From assembly GCF_017571495.1 (NCBI RefSeq), contig NZ_JAGETZ010000012.1:1-64000 (forward strand): 64,000 nucleotides of DNA, given 5' to 3'. Below the pieces are notes generated by a model. That model did not search any database. It saw only the letters and a program-made list of their open reading frames with translations, and was not told the DNA's origin. Each line of letters begins with the position of its first letter. Position 1 is the stretch's first letter. Positions 35,880 to 44,540 of the stretch are shown in pieces. The stretch is from Hymenobacter negativus. GTDB taxonomy: Bacteria > Bacteroidota > Bacteroidia > Cytophagales > Hymenobacteraceae. A program made the position numbers and the translations under genes.

Positions 35880-37235
35880 TTAAATATTGTTAAACAAGTT
35901 ATTGAGTGCCTCCGTCATCGACGGATGAATATAGATGTTATCGCGTAGAACCTCGTAGCGCACGTCTGTCTTCATGGCCAGCTGCACAGTATTGATGATT
36001 TCACCAGCCTCGGCACAGAACAGGCTGCACCCCAGAATGCGGCCGGTGCCTTCTTCCACCACGGCTTTGAGTAGGCCCTCGGGCTGGCGCAGCACCTGGG
36101 CCCGCGTGATGGCGGCAGCTGGCAGCGTGGCCACCCGCACCTGGTAGCCCTGGGCGCGGGCCTCGCGCTCGCGGAACCCCACGTGGGCAAACGGTGGCGT
36201 CAGAAAAACCGTCGAGGCCACGTATTGCCGGTCAGCGGTGGTGCGGGTGCCGGGGCCGAACAACTGGTCGCGCACAATGCGGTAGTCGTCGAGCGAAATG
36301 TAGGTGAATTGCGGGCCACCGTTTACGTCACCCAGCGCCCAGATGTGCGGCACGTTGGTTTGCAGCCGCTCATTCACTTGAATGAAGCCCCGCTCGTTCT
36401 GGGCCACGCCCGCCGCCGCCAGGTTCAGGCTGGCTACCACCGGCTCGCGGCCCACCGCCACCAAAATCGCCGTGGCTGGCCGACGCTCGGTGGTGCCCTG
36501 CAGGGTTTCAAATACCACCACGTCTTCGCCCTCGGGCCTTGGCTCGATGCGCTGCACGCGCACGCCGGTTTCGAAGGTTACGCCTTTGGCCGTCAGGCTT
36601 TGGATGATGGCGGCGGCCATGTCCTCGTCCTCGTTGGGCAGCAGGCGCGGGGCCGTTTCCAGCACCGTAACGGCCGCGCCAAACTGAGCAAACATGCTGG
36701 CAAATTCGAGCCCGATAAAGCCGCCCCCGATGATAACCAACCGCTTGGGCAGCACGGATTGCTCCATCAGGGTGGTGCTGGTGAACACCCGCCGGCTTTC
36801 TCGCAGTCCTGGAATGGGCGGCAGCCGGGGCACGGCCCCGGTGTTGATAAAGATGTGGTCGGCCTCGACCAGCACTTCTTCGCCCGTTTCTACCAGTTGC
36901 ACCCGCACCTGCTGCGCCGTCACAAACGAGGCCTGGCCCAGCAGCAGCGTGGCCTCGGGGTGGGCGGTGAGGTTGGCCAGATTGCGCCCGCGTAAAAAGT
37001 CGGTCAGGCGATTTTTCTCAGCCAGGGCATCGGGGTGCGGCACGCCCAACTCTGCACTATGGACCAGGGATTTGGTTGGAATGCAGGCAATGTTGATGCA
37101 AGTGCCACCATACATTTGGGCCGACTGCTCGACCAGGGCCACGCGCCAGCCCTGCGTGGCTAAAAATCCAGCCAGCGTCTTGCCGGCTTTGCCAAACCCG
37201 ATAATAAGGGCCTGATAACGTTGAGGAGAAGGCAT
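35880..37235 (-). CDS. Class I pyridine nucleotide-disulfide oxidoreductase (RclA/mercuric reductase-like)
   Basis: 451 residues. The FAD motif is IIGFGKAGKTLAGFLA, the redox disulfide is GGTCINIACIPTKS (C46 and C51), the NADPH motif is VIIGGGFIGLEFASMF, and the dimerisation domain ends with IHPSMTEALNNLF. No HMA domain or C-terminal Cys pair is present, so true mercuric reductase is unlikely. RclA-type enzymes act in reactive chlorine and copper stress, which fits here, though dihydrolipoamide dehydrogenase-like activity cannot be excluded. It is the last gene of the kinase, receiver-reductase, hydrolase series. Confidence 0.88.
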   Translation of the reverse strand: MPSPQRYQALIIGFGKAGKTLAGFLATQGWRVALVEQSAQMYGGTCINIACIPTKSLVHSAELGVPHPDALAEKNRLTDFLRGRNLANLTAHPEATLLLGQASFVTAQQVRVQLVETGEEVLVEADHIFINTGAVPRLPPIPGLRESRRVFTSTTLMEQSVLPKRLVIIGGGFIGLEFASMFAQFGAAVTVLETAPRLLPNEDEDMAAAIIQSLTAKGVTFETGVRVQRIEPRPEGEDVVVFETLQGTTERRPATAILVAVGREPVVASLNLAAAGVAQNERGFIQVNERLQTNVPHIWALGDVNGGPQFTYISLDDYRIVRDQLFGPGTRTTADRQYVASTVFLTPPFAHVGFREREARAQGYQVRVATLPAAAITRAQVLRQPEGLLKAVVEEGTGRILGCSLFCAEAGEIINTVQLAMKTDVRYEVLRDNIYIHPSMTEALNNLFNNI

Positions 37236-37264
37236 AGGAAGAGAATTAGTTAGTAAATTAATGA

Positions 37265-37294
37265 GCTTGTGAGCCCGCGAACGGGCTCACAAGC
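37265..37294 (-). terminator. Perfect 13-bp hairpin between hydrolase and reductase genes
   Basis: GCTTGTGAGCCCG-CGAA-CGGGCTCACAAGC. There is no clean T-tract on either side. It could be a terminator, an attenuator or a processing site between the FAD reductase start (37235) and the hydrolase stop (37318). Confidence 0.5.
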
Positions 37295-37317
37295 ATAAAT
37301 AAATCAGCGGGTAGCTC

Positions 37318-38193
37318 TTAGCTAGGGTTAGCGGCCGTGGTGCGCACAAACGTGGCGATGTACTGAGCGCTGGCCTCGGGGTACTGCTGGTGCGGGCCGT
37401 GGCCGGCCTGCGGGAAAGTGTGCAGCTGCATGGTTGGTAGCTGCTCGTTGAGAGCGTACCAGTTTTCGACCGGGAAGGAAATGTCGTGGTCGCCGCCGAG
37501 GTGCAGTATTGGAATGGAGGTATGCTTAAGAGCCTCCAGTACGGCCGGAGCGGGGAAGAAATTGCTGCGAGGCTTGCCCCCGGTAGCGGCCAGCAGGGCG
37601 CCGGCCCATTCACCAGATACCGGAATGCTGCGCTCGGTCTGGCGCAGCGCGAGGCGGGCAAACGATTCGGATGCGGCCTGCCGGCTGGCGGCGGAGCGGG
37701 GCTCGAAAAACAGCTGTACGTAATCGTTGAAGTCGTTTTTCGGCTTGCCGGCTAGGTCATAGAAAAGCTGTTCCGCCATCTTCGGCAGCTCGCCAGGCGG
37801 GTTGGTACCCACCAGTAACAAGTGCGAGAGGCGCTGCGGCGCCGTGGCAAAGACGACCTGGGCCACCAAGCCGCCGACCGACCAGCCACCCAATACTACC
37901 TGCGGCAGGTCCAGGGCATCGAGCAGGTCGATGACATCCTTGGACAGCACCAGTGGATTATACGTGCGCTCCCCGGTCGATAAACCCAGGCCGCTGTAGT
38001 CGAAGATGATGACCTCGAAGCCTAGCCCGACCAGCGCATCCAAAAAAGCCGGGTCCCAGGTATCGAGGTCGCCGCGGAAGCGGTTGCAGAAGAGAATGGT
38101 TTGGCCCGCGCCGAAGCGCCGGTAGGTCAGGCGGCGCCCGTTGCGCTCAATGGACAGGTTAGGAGCTGAAACGGTGAGAGAAGTGGTTGACAT
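37318..38193 (-). CDS. Alpha/beta hydrolase
   Basis: 291 residues from the ATG at 38193. This start is chosen because the related gene at 41438-42289 also begins MSTT. The nucleophile elbow is LGGWSVGGL (S105), and the acid and histidine are in LGGDHDIS and PQAGHGPH. The layout resembles enol-lactonase or non-haem peroxidase-type hydrolases. The substrate is unknown. It sits between the receiver/reductase fusion and the flavoprotein, so it may take part in the same stress response. Confidence 0.85.
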   Translation of the reverse strand: MSTTSLTVSAPNLSIERNGRRLTYRRFGAGQTILFCNRFRGDLDTWDPAFLDALVGLGFEVIIFDYSGLGLSTGERTYNPLVLSKDVIDLLDALDLPQVVLGGWSVGGLVAQVVFATAPQRLSHLLLVGTNPPGELPKMAEQLFYDLAGKPKNDFNDYVQLFFEPRSAASRQAASESFARLALRQTERSIPVSGEWAGALLAATGGKPRSNFFPAPAVLEALKHTSIPILHLGGDHDISFPVENWYALNEQLPTMQLHTFPQAGHGPHQQYPEASAQYIATFVRTTAANPS

Positions 38194-38238
38194 TGGTTGT
38201 GTAGGAAATCGGGTTGATGGAAAAAGAAAAGGCATGCC

Positions 38239-39894
38239 CTATTCGCTCAAGTATTCGTGGACGAACTTGATGGCCATGCTGCCCTCGCCTACGGCCGAGG
38301 CCACGCGAGCCATGGCCCCGGCGCGCCCATCGCCGGCAGCAAAGAGGCCGGGCACGCAGGTTTCGAGGAGGTAGGGCTCGCGGGGCAGCTTCCAGTGGGC
38401 GGCGTAGCGCGGGTCGGCCACCAGGTCGCGGCCGGTGAGCAGGTAGCCCTTGGCATCGCAGAGTGCGAGGTCGCAAATCCACCCGGTGCTGGGCTTGGCC
38501 CCGATGAACACGAACAGGGCACGGGCGGGGTGTTTCTCGGGGGCCTGCCCCTCACGCTGAATGACTACCGCTTCGAGGGACTGCCCGCCGCACGCTTCCC
38601 GGACTTCAGTAGTAGGCAAAACCTCGATGTTGGGGGTTTGGGCAATTTGTTCAATCAGGTAGGCCGACATGCTGGCGGCCAGGCTCTCGCCCCTGATGAC
38701 GATGAATACCCGGGAGGCATAAGTCGACAGGTACATGGCCGACTGCCCGGCCGAGTTGCCCCCGCCGATGATGTACACCGGCTGGTCTTTGCAGATGTGC
38801 GCTTCGGTGCGGGCCGAGCCATAGTACACGCCAGAACCGCTCAGGCGGTCTAGCCCCGGTGCATCGAGTGTGCGGTAGCTTACGCCCGTCGTCAGCACCA
38901 CAGCCTTGGCCCGCACCTGTGCGTTGTCTTTCAGGGTCAGTACCTTGTAGCCATCCTGCACGCGGAGCGCAATAACTTCCTGAGGAGCAATGAGCTCGGC
39001 GCCAAGGCGGGTGGCCTGGGTCCAGGCGCGATAGGTCAGCTCGGCCCCGCTCACGCCGGTGGGGAAGCCCAGGTAGTTTTCGATGCGGGAGGAGGAGCCT
39101 GCCTGCCCGCCAAACGACTGCCGCTCAATGAGCAGCGTTTTCAGGCCCTCCGACGCGCCGTAAACGGCCGCCGCCAAGCCCGCCGGCCCTGCCCCTATAA
39201 CCACCACATCATATAACTCTTGCTGCGCGGCCACCGGCAACCCCAGCTGGCGGGCGATGTCGTGCTTATCGGGCTGAGCCACGGCCTGACCATCGGCATA
39301 AAGCAGCACGGGCAGGTCATCAGGCTGAAAGCCAGTAGTCGTCAGTAGCGTATGGGCTTCTTTGTCCTTCTCAAAATCGAGCCATTGGTAGCTTACCAAG
39401 TAGCCGCTGAGAAAATCCTTCAACTCGTGCGACCGGGGCGACCATTGAAACCCAATCAGGCGCAGGCCCTCAAACTGGGGCCGGTACGTTACTTGCCAGC
39501 TGGTCAGCAAGTCGTGCAGCGCGGGGTACAGCAGCTGCTCGGGCGGGTCCCAGGGCTTAAGGAAATAGTAGTCGAGCTGCGCTGAATTGATGGCTTTGAT
39601 GGCGGCCGTGGTGTCGGCGTAAGCGGTGAGCAGAGCGCGCTTGGCGTCGGGAAACAACTGGCGGGCATGGGCCAGTACCTCCACGCCTTCTACCTCGGGC
39701 ATGCGCTGGTCGGCTAGCACCAGGGCCAGCGGCTCGGCGCGAGCGCGCAGCTCGTCGAGGGTCGTCAAGGCTGCCAAACCCGAGTTCACGCTCAGAATAC
39801 GGTAGTCTCGGCGAAACTCCCGGCGCAGGTCGTTGGCAACGGAGGCCAATACCTGCGGGTCATCGTCAACACAGAGAATAATGGGCTTTTTCAT
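38239..39894 (-). CDS. Response regulator receiver fused to a thioredoxin-reductase-like flavoprotein
   Basis: 551 residues. The receiver domain (ILCVDDDPQ at the start, ADQRMP with D62 as the likely phospho-acceptor) is joined through a ~90-residue linker and a thioredoxin-like part to an NADPH/FAD module. The FAD motif is VVIGAGPAGLAAAVYG and the NADPH motif is YIIGGGNSAGQSAMYLS. The CxxC redox pair of thioredoxin reductase is missing: its place reads YYGSARTEAHICKDQ. The protein may therefore use flavin chemistry without thiol relay. The histidine kinase immediately upstream (39942-41339) is the probable phosphodonor. Confidence 0.9.
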   Translation of the reverse strand: MKKPIILCVDDDPQVLASVANDLRREFRRDYRILSVNSGLAALTTLDELRARAEPLALVLADQRMPEVEGVEVLAHARQLFPDAKRALLTAYADTTAAIKAINSAQLDYYFLKPWDPPEQLLYPALHDLLTSWQVTYRPQFEGLRLIGFQWSPRSHELKDFLSGYLVSYQWLDFEKDKEAHTLLTTTGFQPDDLPVLLYADGQAVAQPDKHDIARQLGLPVAAQQELYDVVVIGAGPAGLAAAVYGASEGLKTLLIERQSFGGQAGSSSRIENYLGFPTGVSGAELTYRAWTQATRLGAELIAPQEVIALRVQDGYKVLTLKDNAQVRAKAVVLTTGVSYRTLDAPGLDRLSGSGVYYGSARTEAHICKDQPVYIIGGGNSAGQSAMYLSTYASRVFIVIRGESLAASMSAYLIEQIAQTPNIEVLPTTEVREACGGQSLEAVVIQREGQAPEKHPARALFVFIGAKPSTGWICDLALCDAKGYLLTGRDLVADPRYAAHWKLPREPYLLETCVPGLFAAGDGRAGAMARVASAVGEGSMAIKFVHEYLSE

Positions 39895-39941
39895 AATAAA
39901 TCAATAGATTAGCTGCTTGCTAAAAAGAAGAATATAACCAG

Positions 39942-41339
39942 CTAGGCTACTGGCAGCCAAGCCACAAACTCTGTGCGGCCTGGAACCGACATGGCTTCCA
40001 GCCGCCCCCCATGCTCCCGGATAATGCGGCAGGCAATGTCCAGCCCTTGCCCGCTGCCCTGGCCCGGCGGCTTGGTGGTATAGAAAGGCTCGAAAATGTG
40101 CGCCAGCACCTCGGGCGTGATGCCTGAGCCATTGTCTTGAATGCCAATCCGCAGCAACTGCTGCTGGCGCGTAGCGCTGAGGACCAGCTCGCCACCCTGG
40201 TCGGGCAAGGCATCCAGGGCGTTGTCAATCAGGTTGGTCCACACCTGGTTGAGGCTGCCAGCCTGGCCCATCACCAGGGGCAAATCGGGCGCGTAGCGGC
40301 GGGTGAGGCGCACGTTTTTTTGGCGCAGGGCGTAGTCAAACATGTGCAGCGTGCTTTCGAGGCCGGTGGTTATGTCCAGCTTTTCGTGGCCGGTGGCCCG
40401 GTCCATGTGCGAGTAGGTTTTCACGTCGCCCACCAGCGTGCTGATGCGCCGGCTGGCTTCGCTGATATCGGAGGCTAGGCGTAGCGCCGTGAGGTAGCTG
40501 CTGAGCCAGTTGAAGGCATCGGGGCGGGCGGCGGCGGGCAACAGGGCCGCAACGAGAATAAGGGTGGGCACTGTCAGGCCGGCTTCCAGCAGACTGTTGG
40601 CCAGTGCGTAGCCATCGGGGCTGCCCTGGGTTTCGAGCCAGTCGGCCAGCTCCTCCTCTCGGTCAGCAGCTTCCAGCGCCGAGAGGGCTAGCGGAGCCTC
40701 GGCGGGCAATACGGACAGCGCAGTGAGAGCCGCTACTGCTTCTTCCGAAGGGCAGGCTATCAGCAGCCCTTGCAACAGCAGGGGAGTGGCCTGCAGCGCG
40801 CTGGCCAGCGCCGCCGAGGCCCGGCTGATGGCGGCGGCCGGGTTGTTCAGCTCGTGCGAAAGGCCGGCCGAGAGTTTGCCCAGTGCCCGCAGCTTGTCGT
40901 CGCGCTCCTGGCTGCGCACGTAGTCGCGGGAGCGGTCGTTCATTAGGCTTACCAAGCGCTGCACGAGCTCGGGGCTCACTTGCTCCAGGGCCGCAAATTG
41001 GTGGCGGGACAACAGGTACACCACGGTTTCGCCCACGGCCACCACCTGTCCCTGGTACACCTCAAACCGCGAGTAGGGCAGCACCCCGCCCACCTGCCCC
41101 TGCTCGATGCGAAACACGTGTGCCGGCCGGCCATCGATTTGGCTGTAGTAGTGCATCTCGCCCGCCACCACGGCCATCAGGCTGTCGGCCCTGCTGCCCG
41201 CCTCGGCAATAACCTCGCCGGGCATATACTGGTGCAACTCCCCGGCCTGGCTCAGCCAGGTGAGAATTTCGGCCGGCAGGTTTTGAAAAGCCGTGATGTT
41301 ATTTAGGGCCGTAACATCAAGGGGGAGCAAATGAGGCAT
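39942..41339 (-). CDS. Histidine kinase with cyclic-nucleotide-binding-type sensor domain
   Basis: 465 residues, soluble. The N-terminal ~130 residues form a cNMP-binding/Crp-like domain (YMPGEVIAEAGSRADSLMAV, GGVLPYSRFEVYQGQ). The phospho-acceptor helix is LSAGLSHELNNPAAAIS (H162). An inserted helical segment follows, then an ATPase domain with NLIDNALDALP, IQDNGSGITPE and GQGSGQGLDIACRII. It is the partner of the adjacent receiver/reductase fusion; the two genes are 47 bases apart. Which ligand the sensor binds is unknown. Confidence 0.9.
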   Translation of the reverse strand: MPHLLPLDVTALNNITAFQNLPAEILTWLSQAGELHQYMPGEVIAEAGSRADSLMAVVAGEMHYYSQIDGRPAHVFRIEQGQVGGVLPYSRFEVYQGQVVAVGETVVYLLSRHQFAALEQVSPELVQRLVSLMNDRSRDYVRSQERDDKLRALGKLSAGLSHELNNPAAAISRASAALASALQATPLLLQGLLIACPSEEAVAALTALSVLPAEAPLALSALEAADREEELADWLETQGSPDGYALANSLLEAGLTVPTLILVAALLPAAARPDAFNWLSSYLTALRLASDISEASRRISTLVGDVKTYSHMDRATGHEKLDITTGLESTLHMFDYALRQKNVRLTRRYAPDLPLVMGQAGSLNQVWTNLIDNALDALPDQGGELVLSATRQQQLLRIGIQDNGSGITPEVLAHIFEPFYTTKPPGQGSGQGLDIACRIIREHGGRLEAMSVPGRTEFVAWLPVA

Positions 41340-41400
41340 TTGCAGAGAGGGAAAGGCGAGAAAAGAAAGCAGGAAGTGGCTAAGCTGTATTGGGGAGAAG

Positions 41401-41421
41401 ATGTCATGCTCAGCATGACAT
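41401..41421. repeat. Perfect palindrome ATGTCATGCT-C-AGCATGACAT
   Basis: Ten-base arms around a single base, between the kinase start and the hydrolase stop. It shares the GTCATGCT core with the elements at 1115-1140 and 51353-51392. It may act as a terminator or be an interspersed repeat. Confidence 0.55.
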
Positions 41422-41437
41422 GCGTCGTCATACCCCC

Positions 41438-42289
41438 CTAGTCCTCCGCTTGTAGGAAATAGCGCACCTGCTCCGCGAATAGCCGGGCGTGCTGGAAAAG
41501 CGAGCCGTGGCTGGAATCAGGGTACAGGCTCAACTGGGCGTTGGGCAGGTGCTGAAACAGCAATACCGATTGGCTGGTCGGGAACATGGTGTCGTTGCTG
41601 CCCTGCACCACCAGCGCAGGCTGCGTTATTTGGGCGAGGCGAGTGAACTCAGGGTCCGGGATGTTGCACCAATCCACAATGGCCCGGTATTGCGCTTGAA
41701 ATACCTGGACCGTGCTTGGGATGTCGTGGTCCACAACACGGCTTTGCAGACGCTGAATAAATGCCTCGCCCTGCTGCTGGCTGCTGGGTGTGGCGGCAAA
41801 AAACAGGTACAGCAGGATGTCTTTGGGCGACTTGCCGCCGAGGTTGCTCGTGACAAACTTGAACTCATCGGCCCCCTGGCCCACGGGTGCTCCACCGGCC
41901 AGAATCACGCGGCGTACCAGCGTGGGATGGTCCAGAATCAGCTGCTGCGCAATGAAATTGCCCAACGAAAAGCCCAGCACATCCACTCGCTCAAAGCCCA
42001 GCGCCTGAATGAAATCGTAGGCATCGCGCGTCATCTGGGCCACGGTGGTAGGCGTTTCGCCGCTGGTGTTACCCACGCCCACGTTATCGAACAACACGAT
42101 GCGGTGCGTTTCGGCCAGGCCGTTGGTTACCAGCGGGTCCCAGTTGTCCATCGTGCCAGTAAAGTGTTGCAGAAAAATGAGCGGAAGCCCGTCGGCTTTG
42201 CCGAAAGTGCGGTAGGCAAATTGCACCCCGTTGACGGGGATATATTGGGTAGGCGCGGTTTCGTGGGTGTAGGTTTCAGTGGTTGACAT
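41438..42289 (-). CDS. Alpha/beta hydrolase
   Basis: 283 residues from the ATG at 42289 (MSTTETYTHE). The oxyanion region is QHFTGTMDNWDP, the nucleophile is in VLGFSLGNF (S108), and Asp and His lie in VQGSNDTMFP and PDSSHGSLF. It is related to the hydrolase at 37318-38193. The substrate is unknown. It is part of a series of minus-strand genes with a DUF302 protein and further hydrolase and SDR genes. Confidence 0.85.
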   Translation of the reverse strand: MSTTETYTHETAPTQYIPVNGVQFAYRTFGKADGLPLIFLQHFTGTMDNWDPLVTNGLAETHRIVLFDNVGVGNTSGETPTTVAQMTRDAYDFIQALGFERVDVLGFSLGNFIAQQLILDHPTLVRRVILAGGAPVGQGADEFKFVTSNLGGKSPKDILLYLFFAATPSSQQQGEAFIQRLQSRVVDHDIPSTVQVFQAQYRAIVDWCNIPDPEFTRLAQITQPALVVQGSNDTMFPTSQSVLLFQHLPNAQLSLYPDSSHGSLFQHARLFAEQVRYFLQAED

Positions 42290-42350
42290 GGCATTAAGTT
42301 GAGAGGTGATTAATAAGTAATTTTTGCTGTTTATCAGCTGTCTATATTGG

Positions 42351-42836
42351 TCAGGCAGAGGTGTCGGCGTGGTGCACCAGGTGCAGGAGCTTCGCATCGA
42401 GGCCCTGAGCTACCTCCGTCACAGCGGCATTCTGAAACTGCCCGAACAGGGAGGATGGCAAGTCGTATTCCACCCGTGCCTGTTGGTTTTCGGCCTCGTA
42501 CACTAGCACCCGCAACGGGGCGTAGAGGGCGGCCCGCAGGTCGTGCTGCGTCATTTGCAGGGCTACCAGCGGGTTGCCGATGGCGTACTGCTTGGCCTTT
42601 TTCGGGGCACCCAGGAGCCGAAACAGCTCCCCATGGTTCTGCACCCCGAATAGAGTCAGGTTCTCGTAGCTGCCCAGAGCGGCGAGCTGCTGCTCTGCCC
42701 GCTGGGGGTCGGTGGCCGTCAGGTCCAGGCTGGCCGGGTCGAAATGGACGAGCAGCCCTTCCAGCGCCGTCGTGAAGTCCTCAAAGCTGCGCCGCAGGTC
42801 GATGACCTGGTGGCTCACTGAAATGATGATTTTCAT
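42351..42836 (-). CDS. DUF302 domain protein
   Basis: 161 residues. The DUF302 fold is supported by LTLFGVQNHGELFRLLG, then AKQYAIGNPLVALQMTQHDL and LYAPLRVLVYE. The sequence begins MKIIISVSHQ without signal peptide. The function of DUF302 proteins is not settled; some bind small ligands or metals. It starts 13 bases after the stop of the upstream hydrolase, so the two are probably co-transcribed. Confidence 0.82.
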   Translation of the reverse strand: MKIIISVSHQVIDLRRSFEDFTTALEGLLVHFDPASLDLTATDPQRAEQQLAALGSYENLTLFGVQNHGELFRLLGAPKKAKQYAIGNPLVALQMTQHDLRAALYAPLRVLVYEAENQQARVEYDLPSSLFGQFQNAAVTEVAQGLDAKLLHLVHHADTSA

Positions 42837-42848
42837 GAGATGAGCCGG

Positions 42849-43724
42849 TTATTGCAGCAATGAGGTAGGGTTTTGATACCCGCCCTTTAGCCAGTCGAGC
42901 GCCAGCTGGCTGTAGGTGGTAGCCTCTTCTTCCCAGGTATAGTGGCCGCATTCCAGCACAGTCAGCCGGCTGTTGGGCAGCTGTTTATGCAGCGCTTCGG
43001 CGTCGGCTACGGGCACGTTGGGGTCGAAGCGCCCGCTGACGATGTGGACCGGCGTGGCGAGAGCGGGCAACTGCGGGGCCAGCACGGGCAGGTCGGTTTT
43101 GTAGGCCCGCACAAAGTTCATGGCCTCCACAAAGCGGCCATTGGCGGCAGCAGCCAGGTAGTCGGCCACCACCGGGTCGGGCAGCGCGACGTATGGCTTA
43201 ATCTCGCTAAGGGAGTTCAGCACGATGGCTTGCGTGTCCATCGCCCGGAAAACGTCCAGCGACTCAGCTTCGATAATCTGCTGGAGCACCCCGCTCACTA
43301 TCAGCGGAAACGAGCACGCGCCGCTCCCAATAAACAGGCTGCGGAACGTGCCCGACTGAATGGCTTCGGCGAACAGCACCGATGGGCTGGCCACGTCCGG
43401 GGCAATGGCATGGGGCCGCTCCAAGCCAAAATGCTGATTTAGCTGAATCAGGAACTGGCCCATCGAGCGGGGCGACATCAACTCAGGGCGACCTTCCGAA
43501 AGGCCAAAGCCAGGCAGGTCGACCGCCAAGAGCGAAAATTCGGCCGCCAACACGTTCCAAATGGGCGCAAAAGCCAGCAGACTCTCCGGCCACGGACTGA
43601 ACAGCAACACGGTTTCAGCCCCTGCCTTCGGACTGCGGGCATAGCGAATGGCAAGGCCCTCAATGGTTGCAAACTCGGGGTGAATGGCCCCGGCCGTCGT
43701 GGATTGTTTGAGAGTGGGATTCAT
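42849..43724 (-). CDS. Alpha/beta hydrolase with an aspartate at the nucleophile elbow
   Basis: 291 residues from the ATG at 43724; a GTG at 43781 would overlap the upstream stop. The fold is shown by DLPGFGLSEGRPE and the C-terminal His in ECGHYTWEEE. The elbow reads HAIAPDVASPS, placing Asp (D110) where most hydrolases have Ser. Asp nucleophiles occur in epoxide hydrolases and haloalkane dehalogenases, so such chemistry is possible. The cap and halide-binding residues cannot be judged by eye. Confidence 0.8.
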   Translation of the reverse strand: MNPTLKQSTTAGAIHPEFATIEGLAIRYARSPKAGAETVLLFSPWPESLLAFAPIWNVLAAEFSLLAVDLPGFGLSEGRPELMSPRSMGQFLIQLNQHFGLERPHAIAPDVASPSVLFAEAIQSGTFRSLFIGSGACSFPLIVSGVLQQIIEAESLDVFRAMDTQAIVLNSLSEIKPYVALPDPVVADYLAAAANGRFVEAMNFVRAYKTDLPVLAPQLPALATPVHIVSGRFDPNVPVADAEALHKQLPNSRLTVLECGHYTWEEEATTYSQLALDWLKGGYQNPTSLLQ

Positions 43725-43780
43725 GGTAAAATCTGAGTTTAAAGCGTCTGTCCTGCTTGATGTATCGGCAAAGCCTGCCA

Positions 43781-44500
43781 CTAACTGAACTTGATGTCAC
43801 TCAGCTCGATGGATACCACCAACGGCTCGGGGCTGTGGCTCAGGTCCTCATTGCGGAGGTAAATCAGGTGCTTGGTGGGCAGCGTGATGCCCGCCACTGT
43901 GACGTGGTTGGAGAAATAGTGCACGGCCGGCGTGCCCCCGTTAATGTCCACGTTGTAGTCGTGCCGCCAGAGCAGGCCGCTGGTGGCGATGTAGAAGGTT
44001 TGCACCGGATTGTGAGTAGCCACGTCGGCCGGAAAGGTGACTAGCAGGCGGCGCAGCGTCTGGCCAGCTTCTTCCCAGGGTTCCAGCTCCTTCACCTCGA
44101 AGCCGGGCCGCCCGAAGCTGAACGGGGCCGTGAGGTAGTTCCACATGGCGTAGCCCACAAAGTAGGAGAGCTGCAGGTTGCTCCACGGCGTTTCCAGCCC
44201 ATAGCCGGCGAAAGAGGCGCGTGGGTTGGCCAATTCTTCCACTACCTCGCCGCCCGTGGTTTCGATAACGGCCCGGTCAGGCGTGACGGAGGTACGGTAG
44301 TTGGGTGCCCCAAACGGAAAGTGCGAGGTCCAGGGCTGGTGCAGGTCGATGGCGACGTTCACTTCGTCGACCATGCCAGCGTGGCCTTTCAGCCCCCAGA
44401 TGATGCCGCCCTGCACGAGGTGGGCCGAGAGAGTTTTTAGTTCATTCCACCGCGTGAGGCCGCCGTGGGCGTTGATGGTGAGGGCGAGTAAGTTATTCAT
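43781..44500 (-). CDS. Hypothetical protein, possibly a lipid- or ligand-binding beta protein
   Basis: 239 residues with a short helical start (MNNLLALTINAHGGLTRWNE) that resembles LolA-like lipid-binding folds in layout. Many beta strands follow, for example LWRHDYNVDING and LPTKHLIYLRN. There is no signal peptide, so it is predicted to be cytoplasmic. No named family is recognised. It lies between an SDR and a hydrolase on the same strand, consistent with one operon. Confidence 0.65.
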   Translation of the reverse strand: MNNLLALTINAHGGLTRWNELKTLSAHLVQGGIIWGLKGHAGMVDEVNVAIDLHQPWTSHFPFGAPNYRTSVTPDRAVIETTGGEVVEELANPRASFAGYGLETPWSNLQLSYFVGYAMWNYLTAPFSFGRPGFEVKELEPWEEAGQTLRRLLVTFPADVATHNPVQTFYIATSGLLWRHDYNVDINGGTPAVHYFSNHVTVAGITLPTKHLIYLRNEDLSHSPEPLVVSIELSDIKFS

Positions 44501-44540
44501 TTTATGTGGGGTGATGGCGTGGGTTTAAAAAGGGTTGGCG

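Noticed and set aside
35880..37235. True mercuric reductase
   Set aside because: There is no N-terminal metal-binding domain, no C-terminal Cys pair and no mer genes nearby.
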